This document shows positions 62,149 through 64,000 of a DNA stretch of 64,000 nt, one piece after another. Source of the stretch: Bacteroidaceae bacterium (GTDB lineage Bacteria; Bacteroidota; Bacteroidia; Bacteroidales; Bacteroidaceae); NCBI GenBank assembly GCA_017464815.1, contig JAFTYI010000027.1, positions 1 through 64,000 of the forward strand, in the 5' to 3' direction. Positions within the stretch are counted from its first letter, which is position 1. Each line of letters begins with the position of its first letter. The notes beneath the pieces were generated by a model. It did not search any database and was not told where the DNA came from. It saw only the letters and a list, made by a program, of their open reading frames with translations. The translations under genes and the position numbers were made by a program.

Positions 62149-64000
62149 ATGAAAAAGAATCTTCTTCTGTTGTTTTTTGCGTTGTTATCCGTCACAGCGT
62201 CTGCGTATAATCTGAAACGTGTCAGTGTACATGATCCTAGCATCGTTTGGGATTCATTGTCCAGCACCTACTACATATTCGGCACTCACCGTGGAGCAGC
62301 CAAGACGACCGACCTGATGAGTTGGACATCGTTCCGCGCTCCGTGGAAAACAGCAAGCAGCAACAATGCTGCCAGCAGTCTGGCCTTCAAGACCCACGAG
62401 ACAAAGACCGTCACCATCGGGGGAGAAGAGGTGGTGTTCGGAAACTTTGACGCACATGCATGGTCGGCCGCATACGGCGACTACAGCATCGACGGTAACC
62501 TGTGGGCACCCGACGTCATCTATAACAAGAAGATGCAGAAGTGGTGTATGTACATGAGTGTCAACGGACCGACGTGGAACTCGTCCATCGTGTTGTTGAC
62601 GGCCGATAAAATCGAAGGGCCATACACCTACCAAGGACCTGTCATTTTCAGCGGATTCTTCAACACCGACAATGCCACCATCACCTACAAGAATACCGAC
62701 CTTGAACTGGTGTTGGGCACACTGGAAAGCCTGCCAAGCAGATACAACCACGGCAAGAACACGGCGTGGGGAGAGACTTGGGGAGACTATATGCCCCACT
62801 GCATCGACCCCTGTGTGTTCTACGATGAAGAGGGGCAATTGTGGATGTCATACGGCTCATGGAGCGGAGGCATCTGGATGCTGAAACTCAACGAGGAGAA
62901 CGGACTTCGCGACTACGACGAGACTTATACACTGACCGGCTCGGGCAAAAACATCACCATCGACCCTTACTTCGGCAAGAAGATAGCAGGTGGATGCTAC
63001 GTGTCGGGCGAAGGTTCTTACATTGAATATGTCAACGGATACTACTTCCTGTTTGTCACCAATGGCGGACTCAGTGCGGCCGAAGGGTATCAGATGCGCA
63101 TGTTCCGCTCAGAGAAGCCCGATGGTCCCTATGTGGATGCGAAAGGGACCAAAGCCATCTACACCAGCTACAAGCTGAACTATGGCCCCAACAGCGACAC
63201 CCGAGGCGTGAATGTGTTCGGAGCCTACGGCGAATGGGGATATACAGCCAAGGGAAACCTGTCGGAACGTGCCCAAGGGCACAACTCCATCATCGCCGCT
63301 GAAGACGGACGCACCTATCTGGTCTATCACACCCGTTTCCAAAATTGGAACGAGTCACATCAGGTGCGTGTCCACCAAGTGTTCCAAAACGAGGACAAAT
63401 GGCTCGTTGTCGCCCCCTTTGAATACACGGGCGAACAGGTGAAGAGCGCCGACATTGACTCTACACAACAGATTGCAACGGAAGAAATTCCCGGTTCGTA
63501 CAAGGTGCTGATACACCGCTATGGACTGGACCATGCCAACAAGAAACTGGGCACTCCCACAGATATCACCTTGAACAAAGACGGCACCATCACTGGTGCA
63601 TACAGCGGCACGTGGAGCATCACCGAAGGCACCTCGTACGCAACCTTCACCCTGGGAGGCATCCAATACAAGGGTGTGTTAGTGGAGCAGACGATGGAAC
63701 CCACTGATGAAACGTGTGTGGCCTTCACGGCCCTATCCAAAGCGGGCATCACCATCTGGGGGTACAAGTATGAAGAAGAGGCGCCCGTGGAGGGAGATTT
63801 CCTGACTGGCATAAAGGGCTACTACCACTTCGACGAAACACCCGTCACGAACCAATACAACGAGTACCAGAAAGCCACCCTCGTGAAAGAGGGAAGCAAC
63901 ACGGTGCCCTCCCTGATGACAGATGCCGCCCGCAAGGGAAAGGTGCTGCACACCAACTTTGGTGCCAGCGGAAATACCAGTCATGCAAAATTCACCAACC
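62149..64000 (+). CDS. GH43-family glycosidase (arabinanase-like), cut by window end
   Basis: At least 617 codons, still open at the window edge. The signal peptide (LLFFALLSVTASA) is followed by a five-bladed GH43 domain: catalytic base Asp29 (HDPSIVWD), Asp220 (HCIDPCVFYD) and acid Glu288 (SGEGSYIEYVNGYYFLF). FGTHRGA and GHNSIIAAEDGRTYLVYHTRF are typical of arabinan-active members. A beta domain (about 440-545, SYKVLIHRYG...GVLVEQ) and the start of a LamG-like lectin domain (KGYYHFDE...GKVLHTNFG) follow. It is probably secreted and acts on arabinan or another plant glycan. A -7 element (TAtaTTTG) lies at 62120-62127. Confidence 0.88.
   Translation, partial: MKKNLLLLFFALLSVTASAYNLKRVSVHDPSIVWDSLSSTYYIFGTHRGAAKTTDLMSWTSFRAPWKTASSNNAASSLAFKTHETKTVTIGGEEVVFGNFDAHAWSAAYGDYSIDGNLWAPDVIYNKKMQKWCMYMSVNGPTWNSSIVLLTADKIEGPYTYQGPVIFSGFFNTDNATITYKNTDLELVLGTLESLPSRYNHGKNTAWGETWGDYMPHCIDPCVFYDEEGQLWMSYGSWSGGIWMLKLNEENGLRDYDETYTLTGSGKNITIDPYFGKKIAGGCYVSGEGSYIEYVNGYYFLFVTNGGLSAAEGYQMRMFRSEKPDGPYVDAKGTKAIYTSYKLNYGPNSDTRGVNVFGAYGEWGYTAKGNLSERAQGHNSIIAAEDGRTYLVYHTRFQNWNESHQVRVHQVFQNEDKWLVVAPFEYTGEQVKSADIDSTQQIATEEIPGSYKVLIHRYGLDHANKKLGTPTDITLNKDGTITGAYSGTWSITEGTSYATFTLGGIQYKGVLVEQTMEPTDETCVAFTALSKAGITIWGYKYEEEAPVEGDFLTGIKGYYHFDETPVTNQYNEYQKATLVKEGSNTVPSLMTDAARKGKVLHTNFGASGNTSHAKFTN

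Overview
The window is bacterial and reads as a Bacteroidales chromosome, most like the Prevotellaceae. Evidence: many genes follow the Bacteroidetes promoter pattern TTTG-N19-21-TAnnTTTG; secreted proteins end in type IX secretion (T9SS) tails of the form DLxGRxV..KGIY..GKKVLVK; and there are UpxY-like, DUF4248, DUF3791, VTC and CapA family proteins plus Bacteroidetes-style HU. The species cannot be named from the sequence.

Layout. 1-2.2 kb: a family 2 glycosyltransferase (probably the edge of a surface polysaccharide locus), an HU-like protein and a DUF4248 protein. 2.2-13.1 kb: an AT-rich accessory island with a winged-helix protein under an operator-like palindrome, a structured leader RNA with a terminator, a helicase operon with two unknown partners sharing a duplicated module, two DUF3791-like genes between direct repeats, a toxin-antitoxin pair and an orphan antitoxin. 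13.4-17.2 kb: a large GH27-type glycosidase broken by one in-frame amber codon. 17.4-19 kb: two tRNA-Asp, a GT8 and tRNA-His. 19-28.6 kb: housekeeping genes on the minus strand (capA-like, folD, tlpA-like, ffh, maf, kdsC, DUF2520, nitroreductase, DUF362), plus tRNA-Ser and a low-molecular-weight phosphatase on the plus strand. 28.7-32.5 kb: a TonB-dependent receptor and a NusG/UpxY-WG fusion. 33.2-37.3 kb: a tight minus-strand operon joining a VTC polyphosphate-polymerase-like protein, a DUF4956 membrane protein, an outer-membrane barrel and two secreted proteins. 37.4-42 kb: U32 peptidase, MetA and an AAA_14/DUF4143 ATPase. 42-47.6 kb: three secreted cohesin-like/Ig-like/dockerin proteins. 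48.5-57.2 kb: a second AAA_14 ATPase, a small regulator, a receptor-like kinase with a BspA-type LRR ectodomain, a beta-helix (pectinesterase-like) protein, a LuxR-type regulator and a clostripain-type lipoprotein protease. 58-64 kb: DsbD, a CyuA-like (UPF0597) protein, a queuosine-precursor transporter and a GH43 enzyme cut by the window end.

The most interesting signals: (i) the leader RNA at 4357-4588, whose main rod-like helix and intrinsic terminator compete for the same bases just before the helicase operon, making this island the best candidate for an undescribed, RNA-controlled (possibly defence) system; (ii) a class of intergenic tandem arrays with unrelated sequences but nearly constant 21-23 bp period (two helical turns), at least eight in this window; (iii) a 128-bp near-palindrome at 57667-57794; (iv) three 15-bp palindromes spaced exactly 32 bp upstream of the second ATPase; (v) domain fusions (NusG-WG, kinase-TM-LRR); (vi) the single TAG in the GH27 gene, replacing the first Trp of its GWNSWN motif.
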